Shown here piece after piece: positions 1-5,499 of a stretch of DNA of 35,033 nt. A program made the position numbers and the translations under genes. This stretch comes from a virus, in the IMG/VR virus record IMGVR_UViG_3300046413_001110, positions 1 to 35,033 of that record. One strand, 5' to 3'. A model generated the notes under the pieces. It made no database searches. It saw nothing but the letters and a program-made list of their open reading frames with translations, and had not been told where the DNA came from. Each line of letters begins with the position of its first letter. The first letter of the stretch is position 1.

Positions 1-141
1 CAACTTCCAGAATTTAATTTTGAATATGAAGCAGATTATTTTAGTGAGAATATTGAATTATATAACGATCCTAAAGAAGATTATTTATTAATAATAGATT
101 ATGATATAAAAAATAATTTAATTTATGATGATGGTGATTAT
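1..141. repeat. Terminal direct repeat, left copy
   Basis: Bases 1-141 match 34893-35033 at 140 of 141 positions. The only difference is base 127 (G) against base 35019 (C), which changes Asp to His in the gene that crosses the ends. The repeat most likely marks a circularly permuted assembly: 141 is also a common largest k-mer in short-read metagenome assemblers. A genuine short terminal redundancy is less likely but cannot be excluded. Confidence 0.9.
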
Positions 142-294
142 TGGAATCCTCCTAGCTCAGATGGAGAATTAAAAATAAATGTTAATAGTGTAATATTAAG
201 CAATTATGAAGATAGTGATCAATCTTTTGATATAATTGATTCAAAATGGATCAAAGAATTGGAAGAAAAAATTTGGTATTTTTATAACTCTTAA
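1..294 (+). CDS. 3' part of an acidic hypothetical protein split by the window ends
   Basis: This is an open frame from base 1 to TAA at 292-294. It continues in phase from the ATG at 34797 when the 141-base terminal repeat is overlapped. The joined protein is about 129 residues. The N-terminal ~30 residues are lysine/serine-rich; the rest is very acidic, with many Asp, Glu, Tyr and Asn, ending in a helix-like segment (KWIKELEEKIWYF). I recognise no family. It is the first gene behind the promoter at 34734-34768, so it is probably expressed early. An acidic small early protein fits a host-takeover or DNA-mimic role, but that is only a guess from composition. Confidence 0.75.
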   Translation, partial: QLPEFNFEYEADYFSENIELYNDPKEDYLLIIDYDIKNNLIYDDGDYWNPPSSDGELKINVNSVILSNYEDSDQSFDIIDSKWIKELEEKIWYFYNS

Positions 295-304
295 TTTATA
301 AAAA

Positions 305-508
305 ATGAATTTATTATTAAAATTAGGGGAAACAATAGAAAATTGTAAAAAGCATTTATTTAATCAAGGATATTCTTATGAAGATGCTTCACAATTTGTT
401 GAATTGTGTTTTAATGAAACTAAATTTAATTATAATGTTTTTGATGAAATTCCAAAAGAAAAAATTAAAGATGTTATCAATTATTTAAATAAAACAATTA
501 TAAATTAA
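305..508 (+). CDS. Small hypothetical early protein
   Basis: This 67-residue protein starts at ATG 305, 10 bases after the preceding stop. It appears mostly helical (ETIENCKKHLFNQGYSYEDA, then KEKIKDVINYLNKTI), with no membrane segment and no recognised motif. It lies in the promoter-proximal early operon that starts at 34797 and closes at the terminator at 964-993. Its function is unknown. Confidence 0.7.
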   Translation: MNLLLKLGETIENCKKHLFNQGYSYEDASQFVELCFNETKFNYNVFDEIPKEKIKDVINYLNKTIIN

Positions 509-509
509 A

Positions 510-516
510 AAAACAG
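510..516 (+). promoter_or_regulatory. AAAACAG leader motif before the ATG at 521
   Basis: AAAACAG ends four bases before the ATG. The same heptamer precedes the ATGs at 1066, 1246, 19323 and 34797. It is not a Shine-Dalgarno sequence and may be a phage-specific translation or leader signal. Confidence 0.3.
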
Positions 517-520
517 AAAA

Positions 521-775
521 ATGAAATCAAAGTATAATGTATTTACAGAAAAACAAAAATTAGATTTAGCGGAAGATTATATGTCGCAAATAGGATCAAG
601 ATTAGCAGCAGCTTGTGGAAAATTAAAAGCATATCAAGAAATGGAACATTGTCAAATAGATCAAGATCATGTTAAAATGAGAAAAGATACTTTACAAGAT
701 GCAATTGATATAGTAGAATTTGCTATGAATATTAAAAGTCATTACATTGAGGAATTATTGGAAGATTATGAATAA
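521..775 (+). CDS. Helical hypothetical early protein
   Basis: This 84-residue soluble protein is predicted to be almost entirely helical. It has an alanine-rich segment (GSRLAAACGKLKAYQEMEHC, residues 25-44) and an acidic C-terminus (EELLEDYE). The start is preceded by AAAACAG at 510-516. The 3' end overlaps the next gene. It belongs to the early operon before the 964-993 terminator. I recognise no family. Confidence 0.75.
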   Translation: MKSKYNVFTEKQKLDLAEDYMSQIGSRLAAACGKLKAYQEMEHCQIDQDHVKMRKDTLQDAIDIVEFAMNIKSHYIEELLEDYE

Positions 776-932
776 AATTATTTTAGAAAATAAGGATCAA
801 ATTGATCATTTAGTTAATATTATTTATTTAAAAGATTCAAAATCTGGAAGAATAAAAAAAGATATGATTTCAAAAGTATCAAAACAGAATGCAAATTATT
901 TAGTAAAACATGGAATAGCAAAATTAATATAA
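768..932 (+). CDS. Small basic hypothetical protein
   Basis: This 54-residue basic protein is lysine- and isoleucine-rich (YLKDSKSGRIKKDMISKVSK, then NANYLVKHGIAKLI). I chose ATG 768, which overlaps the preceding stop by 8 bases and gives typical coupling. The frame also has an ATG at 747, but that would overlap by 29 bases. The compact fold with a basic C-terminal half could bind nucleic acid, but no motif proves it. It is the last gene before the double hairpin at 932-993. Confidence 0.65.
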   Translation: MNKIILENKDQIDHLVNIIYLKDSKSGRIKKDMISKVSKQNANYLVKHGIAKLI

Positions 933-960
933 AAGATCTTTTTTCTGTTTATAGATCTTT
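931..960 (+). promoter_or_regulatory. Palindromic hairpin with two AGATCT arms
   Basis: AAAAGATCTTTT at 931-942 is a perfect 12-base palindrome. Its inner 8 bases (932-939) also pair perfectly with AGATCTTT at 953-960 across a 13-base loop. It lies between the stop at 932 and the terminator at 964. It could be an operator, an RNA processing site or part of a tandem terminator; nothing in the sequence decides. Confidence 0.35.
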
Positions 961-963
961 ATG

Positions 964-993
964 AGGTAAGTGTAAAAACTTACCTTTTTTTTT
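964..993 (+). terminator. Intrinsic terminator of the first early operon
   Basis: AGGTAAGT at 964-971 pairs perfectly with ACTTACCT at 978-985 across a 6-base loop, followed by T at 985-993. This is a textbook rho-independent terminator. It separates the first early operon from the promoter at 1000-1034. Confidence 0.9.
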
Positions 994-999
994 GTAAAG

Positions 1000-1034
1000 T
1001 TGTAGGATAAACAAAAATAATCTTTATCTTTGTT
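1000..1034 (+). promoter_or_regulatory. Early phage promoter, copy 1
   Basis: TTG at 1000-1002, a 22-base spacer, and TATCTTTG at 1025-1032. The latter fits the Bacteroidota -7 consensus TAnnTTTG and the TTG is a -33-like element. The same 35-base layout occurs at 19267-19301 and 34734-34768, including GTAG and AACAAAA between the two boxes. It lies directly after a terminator and 33 bases before the ATG at 1066. Confidence 0.75.
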
Positions 1035-1058
1035 ATATATTTATAAATCAATAAAAAT

Positions 1059-1065
1059 AAAACAG
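1059..1065 (+). promoter_or_regulatory. AAAACAG leader motif abutting the ATG at 1066
   Basis: AAAACAG directly abuts the start codon at 1066. It is one of five gene starts in the window with this heptamer within four bases. Confidence 0.3.
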
Positions 1066-1224
1066 ATGAATAATTTAATTAGCAAAGCAAAAAAATTAAT
1101 GTTAAATAATCCAAATGAGGATTTCGATATTTTAGCGGAAAGATTTATTTCTCAAAATAAATCAATTAATGAAGATAAAGTAATAGATGCTTTTTCAATG
1201 GCTCATGATTTAATTAGTGAATAA
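1066..1224 (+). CDS. Small acidic hypothetical early protein
   Basis: This 52-residue helical protein begins MNNLISKAKKLML and ends with an acidic stretch. I chose ATG 1066 because it follows AAAACAG. The upstream in-frame TTG at 1030 lies inside the -7 promoter box and would not be transcribed as a start. It is the first gene of the recombination and replication operon. Function unknown. Confidence 0.7.
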   Translation: MNNLISKAKKLMLNNPNEDFDILAERFISQNKSINEDKVIDAFSMAHDLISE

Positions 1225-1238
1225 TAATATTTTAAAAA

Positions 1239-1245
1239 AAAACAG
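1239..1245 (+). promoter_or_regulatory. AAAACAG leader motif abutting the ATG at 1246
   Basis: AAAACAG directly abuts the ATG, as at 1066. No promoter is visible between the two genes, so here the motif would act on an internal cistron. Confidence 0.3.
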
Positions 1246-1521
1246 ATGAAAATTAAAGTAGAAAACATGATTAGTAATAATGGAAATTCTATTCCTAATC
1301 AATTTATTATAGAAACAAATAAAGGATTATATTTTCAAAGCTATGATTCATTAATAGCATTTAAACCTTTTGGAAACTCAAAAATTCAACTAGATAAAAA
1401 TTTTTGGGATTATTCAAGAACCACATCAAAATATAGAAATCAGTTTTTAAATGAAACTAAAAAAGAAACTGAAAAAATGATTGCTTCAAAATCATATTTA
1501 TTAAAAGATCTAAATAAATAA
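1246..1521 (+). CDS. Conserved hypothetical phage protein (possibly DUF8033-like)
   Basis: This is a 91-residue protein. Its pattern (a start with N-G-N, then PNQFIIETNKGLYFQSYDSL, a later FWDYSRTTSKYRNQFL, and a lysine/glutamate C-terminal helix) resembles a small family I recall from phages of Bacteroides, sometimes called DUF8033. That assignment is from memory and unverified. It is predicted as a beta-rich N-terminal half and a helical tail, with no catalytic motif. It is followed after one base by the RecE-like exonuclease gene, so it may serve DNA replication or recombination. Confidence 0.75.
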   Translation: MKIKVENMISNNGNSIPNQFIIETNKGLYFQSYDSLIAFKPFGNSKIQLDKNFWDYSRTTSKYRNQFLNETKKETEKMIASKSYLLKDLNK

Positions 1522-1522
1522 T

Positions 1523-2338
1523 ATGAAATATTCAAAAGGTTATACCAAAAAAACTAGATTAAGTTATTCAAGTTTAAAGCATTTTTATTCAAGTCCAATT
1601 GATTTTATTAAATATATAAATCAAGATTATAAATGGACAGATTCAATGGTTCTAGGATCTGCAGTAGATTGTAAATTATTAGAGCCAGAAAAATTTAATG
1701 ACAAATTTATTATTGTTCCGAAAATTGATAAAAGAACAAAGCAAGGAAAAGAAGATTATAAAAATCTTCAAGAAAGATTAAAAGATTCTGATTTAATTTC
1801 TATTAGTGAAGAATTAAATGATCAAGCTGAATTAATGGTAAATAATTTAAAAACAAATCAATTTTCAAAAATGATTTTAGATAATACTACTGAGGTTCAA
1901 AAAAATATAAGCTTTAATTTTAAAGGTTATAATATTAAAGGAATATTAGATGGATTTGGAGAATTAAATAATAAACCTTTTATTTTTGATTTAAAAACTT
2001 CGCAAGATTCTGATCCAGAAAGATGGAATTTAAATGTGATAAAATGGCTCTATCATTTACAAGCTTATATTTATAGACATGGTATTATAAAAGAAAAACA
2101 AATAATTCCAGATTTTTATCATGTTATTATTGAAAATAAAGCTCCTTATAAGGTATCTGTAGTTAAATTTTCAAATGATATTTTAAATTCTGGAAAAAAA
2201 ATATTTAATAAAATTATGGAAGATTTTGATTATTGTGTAAAAAATAAATCTTGGGATCAAGGTCATGAGTTTAATCATGTAAATATTAAAGAAATTAATT
2301 TTCCAGATTGGTATTTAAATAAAATAAAAAATAATTAA
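1523..2338 (+). CDS. RecE / exonuclease VIII-like PD-(D/E)XK nuclease
   Basis: This 271-residue protein carries the hallmarks of the RecE-type exonuclease family, which resects double-stranded DNA to give 3' overhangs for single-strand annealing. The segment at residues 45-58 (GSAVDCKLLEPEKF) matches the family pattern of a conserved G-S-A and L-L-E-P. The PD-(D/E)XK core is KGILDGF (Asp143) followed by FDLKTS (Asp156, Lys158). HLQAYIY at 178-184 supplies the Q-x3-Y motif common in these nucleases. The RecT/Bet-like gene at 3699 is the expected partner, so the two should form a phage-encoded recombination pair. Length is normal for a free-standing exonuclease domain. Confidence 0.85.
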   Translation: MKYSKGYTKKTRLSYSSLKHFYSSPIDFIKYINQDYKWTDSMVLGSAVDCKLLEPEKFNDKFIIVPKIDKRTKQGKEDYKNLQERLKDSDLISISEELNDQAELMVNNLKTNQFSKMILDNTTEVQKNISFNFKGYNIKGILDGFGELNNKPFIFDLKTSQDSDPERWNLNVIKWLYHLQAYIYRHGIIKEKQIIPDFYHVIIENKAPYKVSVVKFSNDILNSGKKIFNKIMEDFDYCVKNKSWDQGHEFNHVNIKEINFPDWYLNKIKNN

Positions 2339-2340
2339 TT

Positions 2341-2499
2341 ATGAAAAATTTTCATTTTGAAGCTGAAAGAAAACTTGGACTTTTAGCTGACATTCAAATT
2401 TATTCAAGAGCATTAAGAATGTGCAAGTGGTATGAGTATAATAGAAAAAATAAGTATAAAGCATTAATAGAATTAACAAAAAGACAATATGAAATTTGA
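2341..2499 (+). CDS. Small basic hypothetical protein
   Basis: This 52-residue frame starts at ATG 2341, two bases after the exonuclease stop, and ends at TGA 2497-2499, overlapping the next ATG at 2489. It is basic and helical (ADIQIYSRALRMCKWYEYNR), with no membrane segment. The tight spacing on both sides is the main support that it is real. Function unknown. Confidence 0.6.
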   Translation: MKNFHFEAERKLGLLADIQIYSRALRMCKWYEYNRKNKYKALIELTKRQYEI

Positions 2500-2695
2500 T
2501 TATTATAGAGGAAAATTAATTTACAATATTAGAAAAGATATTTCTGAAAGAGCAAATGAATTGATAAACTGTGGAAATTCTAGAGAAAAATCATTTGGTT
2601 GTGGAATGATTCACACATTAGAAATAATTGAATCACATTATAAAAATTATAAAAAACTAAATGAATACTTCGACAATTCAGAAGAAAGTGATTAA
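2489..2695 (+). CDS. Small hypothetical protein in the recombination operon
   Basis: This 68-residue helical protein has two cysteines (NCGNSREKSFGCGM) and an acidic C-terminus. It overlaps the upstream frame by 11 bases and the downstream nuclease-like gene by 35 bases, the compact packing typical of this region. I recognise no family. Confidence 0.65.
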   Translation: MKFDYYRGKLIYNIRKDISERANELINCGNSREKSFGCGMIHTLEIIESHYKNYKKLNEYFDNSEESD

Positions 2696-3080
2696 TCAAT
2701 GTCTTTATTTTAATCATCAATTAATAGCAAAAAATTTTTATTATTTTGATGAATGGGAATGTGATGTATTATCTTTAAATAGATCTGATTTCACAACTGA
2801 ATTTGAAGTCAAAAGATCAAGATCTGATTTTTTAGCAGATTTTAATAAAAAGGAAAAACATTTTCAAACATCAAATGGATATGGATGCAATTATTTTTAT
2901 TACGCTTGTCCTATTGGTTTAATAAAAGCTCAAGAGCTTCCAGAATATTGTGGATTGATTTATTGTAATAATAAAGGATCATATATAGTTAAAAAAGCTC
3001 CTATTCTTCATAAGGAAACTGTAACTTTTAACCAATTAAAAAAAATTGCTCATAAAATAATGATTAGTAAATATGTCTAA
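2661..3080 (+). CDS. Small PD-(D/E)XK nuclease-like protein (MmcB-like)
   Basis: This is a 139-residue protein. WECDVLSL (Asp35) followed by EFEVKRS (Glu49, Lys51) is the PD-(D/E)XK arrangement D...ExK. The following RSDFLADFNKKEKH resembles a small family often labelled MmcB-like DNA repair protein. The likely role is single-domain nuclease or DNA repair, but no substrate can be assigned. The ATG at 2661 overlaps the preceding gene by 35 bases; GTG at 2688 would reduce this to 8 bases. The 3' end overlaps the NinB-like gene by 8 bases. It is the second nuclease fold within 1.5 kb, next to RecE and RecT homologues. Confidence 0.7.
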   Translation: MNTSTIQKKVINQCLYFNHQLIAKNFYYFDEWECDVLSLNRSDFTTEFEVKRSRSDFLADFNKKEKHFQTSNGYGCNYFYYACPIGLIKAQELPEYCGLIYCNNKGSYIVKKAPILHKETVTFNQLKKIAHKIMISKYV

Positions 3081-3462
3081 ATTTTTAGGTTTTTTTAAAG
3101 TAGATGAAAGAGGAACTACGATTTGGAAAAATAAAAAACAAATTGAAGATTTTATAAAAAAATTACCTAAAGGAGAATATTTAATTCAAATTTCTGATTA
3201 TAAAGAAAATAGATCAATAAATCAAAATAAATATTATTGGAAACTAATTGAATTTATTGCAAATGAGATTGGTTATGAATCTGAAGAACTTCATGAAGTT
3301 TTTAAATATAAATATTTGCAAAAAACAATTGAAGATAAAAACGGAAATCTAGTAAAAGGTCTAGGATCTACATCTAAATTAAATATTAATGAATTTTCTG
3401 CATATATAGAAAAAATTAAAAATTATGTAGAAAATAATTTAGATATTAAATTACCAGATTAG
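3073..3462 (+). CDS. NinB-like recombination protein
   Basis: This is a 129-residue protein. The segment RSINQNKYYWKLIEFIANEI at about residues 46-65, followed by a helix ending in HEVFKYKYL, resembles the R-S/T-x-x-Q-N-x3-W core of NinB (lambda Orf) and relatives, which assist phage recombination at single-stranded DNA. The assignment rests on that motif and on its place between RecE- and RecT-like genes. The extreme C-terminus (NLDIKLPD) also fits the family. No catalytic residues are expected for this DNA-binding role. Confidence 0.6.
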   Translation: MSKFLGFFKVDERGTTIWKNKKQIEDFIKKLPKGEYLIQISDYKENRSINQNKYYWKLIEFIANEIGYESEELHEVFKYKYLQKTIEDKNGNLVKGLGSTSKLNINEFSAYIEKIKNYVENNLDIKLPD

Positions 3463-3485
3463 TAGTATTTAACAAGAATTTAATT

Positions 3486-3493
3486 TAAATTTG
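3486..3493 (+). promoter_or_regulatory. -7-like element four bases before the ATG at 3498
   Basis: TAAATTTG, four bases (TTTA), then ATG. It fits TAnnTTTG with the start codon where transcription would begin, so a leaderless mRNA is possible. No TTG lies 22 bases upstream. Confidence 0.4.
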
Positions 3494-3497
3494 TTTA

Positions 3498-3683
3498 ATG
3501 AAGTATATTATTTTAATAACATGGAAAAATGGAAATCAAGAAGTCTTTCCAACATTAACTGGATTTTTAGTGAAGCATCATGTTGCTCCTATTAATACAA
3601 TTAATAATTATATATCAAGAAGAAACAAACCTTATATATGTGAGGAATGTATAATTCAAAAAATAAAAATAAATAGAGAATAA
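3498..3683 (+). CDS. Small hypothetical protein with a Cys pair
   Basis: This 61-residue protein has a C-E-E-C pair near the end (YICEECIIQKIKINRE) and a basic middle with ISRRNKPY. One CxxC pair could bind metal in a dimer. The threonine/asparagine-rich segment (FPTLTGFLVKHHV) looks like a small helical DNA-binding element, but I cannot assign it. A TAnnTTTG box sits four bases before its ATG. Confidence 0.6.
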   Translation: MKYIILITWKNGNQEVFPTLTGFLVKHHVAPINTINNYISRRNKPYICEECIIQKIKINRE

Positions 3684-3698
3684 TTAAAAACGAGAAAA

Positions 3699-4454
3699 AT
3701 GAGCAAACTTACAATCTACGAAAAAGTATCTGATATTACTGGGTACAAACCAAATGAAATAGCAATAATTCAACAGAATGTAGCAAAAGGAACAACTGCA
3801 ACTGAATTAGCATATTTTTTAAATATATGCAAAACAATGAAATTAAATCCATTTAATAAAGAGGTTTGGTGCTATAAAGATGGTAGAGGTAATTTATTAA
3901 TTTTTGCTGGTAGAGATGGTTTTCTTTCTAAAGCACAACAAAATCCATTATTTAATGGAATAAGATCTTGTGAAGTAAGAGAGGGTGATCAATGGTCTAT
4001 TGATGTAGCAAATAATAATATTAAGCATGAAATAACAAAACCTTTAAAAGAAAGAGGTAAAATTATTGGTGCTTATTGTTTAGTTTTTAGAAAAGGAGGT
4101 GAGCCAACAATTGAATTTGTAGATTTTGAAACTTATAACAAAGGATTTTCTGCATGGAAAACTCATCCATCTGAAATGATTAAAAAAGTAGCAGAATCTC
4201 ATGCTTTAAAAAAAGCTTTTGGTATTTCTGGAATCCAATCAGAATACGATTTTAATTTTGATAAAACTGCTTCACCAATAAAAACTGAAAACATTGGATT
4301 GAATGAAAATGATGTTTTAAATGAAATTAAAAATCTAGATAAGGATCAATGTATGGATTATTATATGGAGAATGTAGATCAATTTAATGGATCTGAAGAT
4401 GAATTGATGCAAATAATTAAAAATCATATTAATAAAAAAGTTGTAGAGATATGA
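3699..4454 (+). CDS. recT: RecT/Bet family single-strand annealing protein
   Basis: This 251-residue protein matches the RecT/Redbeta family, which coats single-stranded DNA and anneals it to complementary strands. The diagnostic part is TELAYFLNICKTMKLNPFNK (residues 35-54) followed by EVWCYKDGRGNLLIFAGRDG, corresponding to the L-D/N-P-F and G-R-D/A-G region of Bet. The segment KVAESHALKKAFGISG (about 164-179) matches the family's conserved K-x-A-x3-A-L-x-x-A-F. The partner exonuclease is encoded at 1523. The last ~60 residues are acidic and probably flexible. The 3' end overlaps the next gene by 4 bases (ATGA). Confidence 0.88.
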   Translation: MSKLTIYEKVSDITGYKPNEIAIIQQNVAKGTTATELAYFLNICKTMKLNPFNKEVWCYKDGRGNLLIFAGRDGFLSKAQQNPLFNGIRSCEVREGDQWSIDVANNNIKHEITKPLKERGKIIGAYCLVFRKGGEPTIEFVDFETYNKGFSAWKTHPSEMIKKVAESHALKKAFGISGIQSEYDFNFDKTASPIKTENIGLNENDVLNEIKNLDKDQCMDYYMENVDQFNGSEDELMQIIKNHINKKVVEI

Positions 4455-4762
4455 AAAAGTATAAAATAACAGAGTGTAAAAAATTGGTTAAAAAGATTTT
4501 GGAAGATTATTCTGACACTAGAGATTGTGATCAAAAATTAATTGCTAGATTATGGTTGAGTGAATGTGTATTTTTTAAAATAGATTATCATAAAAGCTTA
4601 GAACATTTATTTAATAATAAATTGACTTCACCTACTTCAATAATTAGAGTTAGAAGATTGCTTCAGAATGATCATGAAGAACTAAGAGGCAAAAAATATA
4701 AACTAAGATCTACAAAGCTGGAAAGTGATGTTAGAGATGATTTAAAAAATTATAATGGATAG
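4451..4762 (+). CDS. Conserved hypothetical phage protein with a basic core
   Basis: This is a 103-residue protein. The segment DCDQKLIARLWLSE and the later LTSPTSIIRVRRLLQNDHEE, ending L-R-G-K-K-Y, form a pattern I recall from many phage replication regions (L-T/S-S/N-P-x-S-I-x-R-x-R-R-x-L-Q then P/E-x-L-R-G). No biochemical role is established to my knowledge. The basic helix suggests nucleic-acid contact. It overlaps recT by 4 bases and the methyltransferase-like gene by 8 bases, so the three are probably co-translated. Confidence 0.75.
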   Translation: MKKYKITECKKLVKKILEDYSDTRDCDQKLIARLWLSECVFFKIDYHKSLEHLFNNKLTSPTSIIRVRRLLQNDHEELRGKKYKLRSTKLESDVRDDLKNYNG

Positions 4763-5264
4763 AGAAAGAGGTAATTTAATTTATGGTGAAATTCAATATC
4801 AAGGATTAATTGTTATTTCAAACGAAATTAGAAAAACAGCAGAACTAAGAAAATCAATTTTTACTGAAATTGGATCTGGTTTTGGAAAAGGTTGTAGAGT
4901 AATAGCAGAATTAAATTCAATTTATTGTAATGCGGTTGAATTAGATTCTGATAAACATGAAATAGCAAAAAAAATTTCTTATTCTAATCAATTACAATTA
5001 ATAAAATATATAAATGAAGATATAAGAAAAATACCTAAAATTTTGAATAAATCAGATTATGTATATTGCAATAATTGGACTTATGATAAAAATTTAAATA
5101 GATTTATTTGGGAAAATTTAAAAAAGGGTTGTGAATATTTTGTATTTAAAATTGATGATCTTGAAGATGTTTTAACAAATGATCAAAAAAATTCAATTAA
5201 TAAATTTGGAGTTAAAGTATCATGGCTTGTAAATGGTATTCAATGTTATAAATTAATAAAATAA
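4755..5264 (+). CDS. Class I SAM methyltransferase fold, DOT1-like
   Basis: This is a 169-residue protein. TEIGSGFGKG at residues 37-46 is a SAM-binding motif I of the form E-x-G-S-G-x-G. VELD at 61-64 supplies the acidic residue that holds the ribose hydroxyls. NEDI at 87-90 fits the adenine-pocket acidic position. YCNNWTYD at 104-111 occupies the motif IV position and, with motif I, resembles the D/E-x-G-S-G-x-G plus N-N-x-x-x pattern of DOT1-type methyltransferases rather than the N/D-P-P-Y of DNA methylases. LKKGCEYFVFK (122-132) fits the strand after motif IV. The substrate is unknown; it could be a phage or host protein. The similarity is from motifs only. Confidence 0.6.
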   Translation: MDRERGNLIYGEIQYQGLIVISNEIRKTAELRKSIFTEIGSGFGKGCRVIAELNSIYCNAVELDSDKHEIAKKISYSNQLQLIKYINEDIRKIPKILNKSDYVYCNNWTYDKNLNRFIWENLKKGCEYFVFKIDDLEDVLTNDQKNSINKFGVKVSWLVNGIQCYKLIK

Positions 5265-5268
5265 AAAA

Positions 5269-5499
5269 ATGGAAGAGCATAGTTACGAGTATTGGGAGAA
5301 TTATCATAATAAATTATCTGATTACATAGATTATTATAAATCAATTTTAGATAAAAAAGATACTATAGAAATGATAAAATTTAATTATAATGTAGAGTTT
5401 TGTGATGAAAAAGTAGGATCTTTATATTCTGAATTAACTAGAGTAAAAAGTATTATGAGTGTTTTAAAATATAAATATGATTCAAACGAAATACAATAA
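5269..5499 (+). CDS. Small helical hypothetical protein
   Basis: This 76-residue protein is rich in Tyr, Lys and Asp. It begins EEHSYEYWENYHNKLSDYID and ends with a helix (ELTRVKSIMSVLKYKYDSNE), probably a short coiled coil. It starts four bases after the methyltransferase-like gene and overlaps the replication initiator gene by 23 bases. Function unknown. Confidence 0.7.
   Translation: MEEHSYEYWENYHNKLSDYIDYYKSILDKKDTIEMIKFNYNVEFCDEKVGSLYSELTRVKSIMSVLKYKYDSNEIQ

Noticed and set aside
747-767. ATG 747 as start of the gene ending at 932
   Set aside because: It would overlap the previous gene by 29 bases; ATG 768 gives an 8-base overlap.
1030-1065. N-terminal extension of the 1066 gene from TTG 1030
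   Set aside because: The TTG overlaps the -7 promoter box (1025-1032), and ATG 1066 directly follows AAAACAG.
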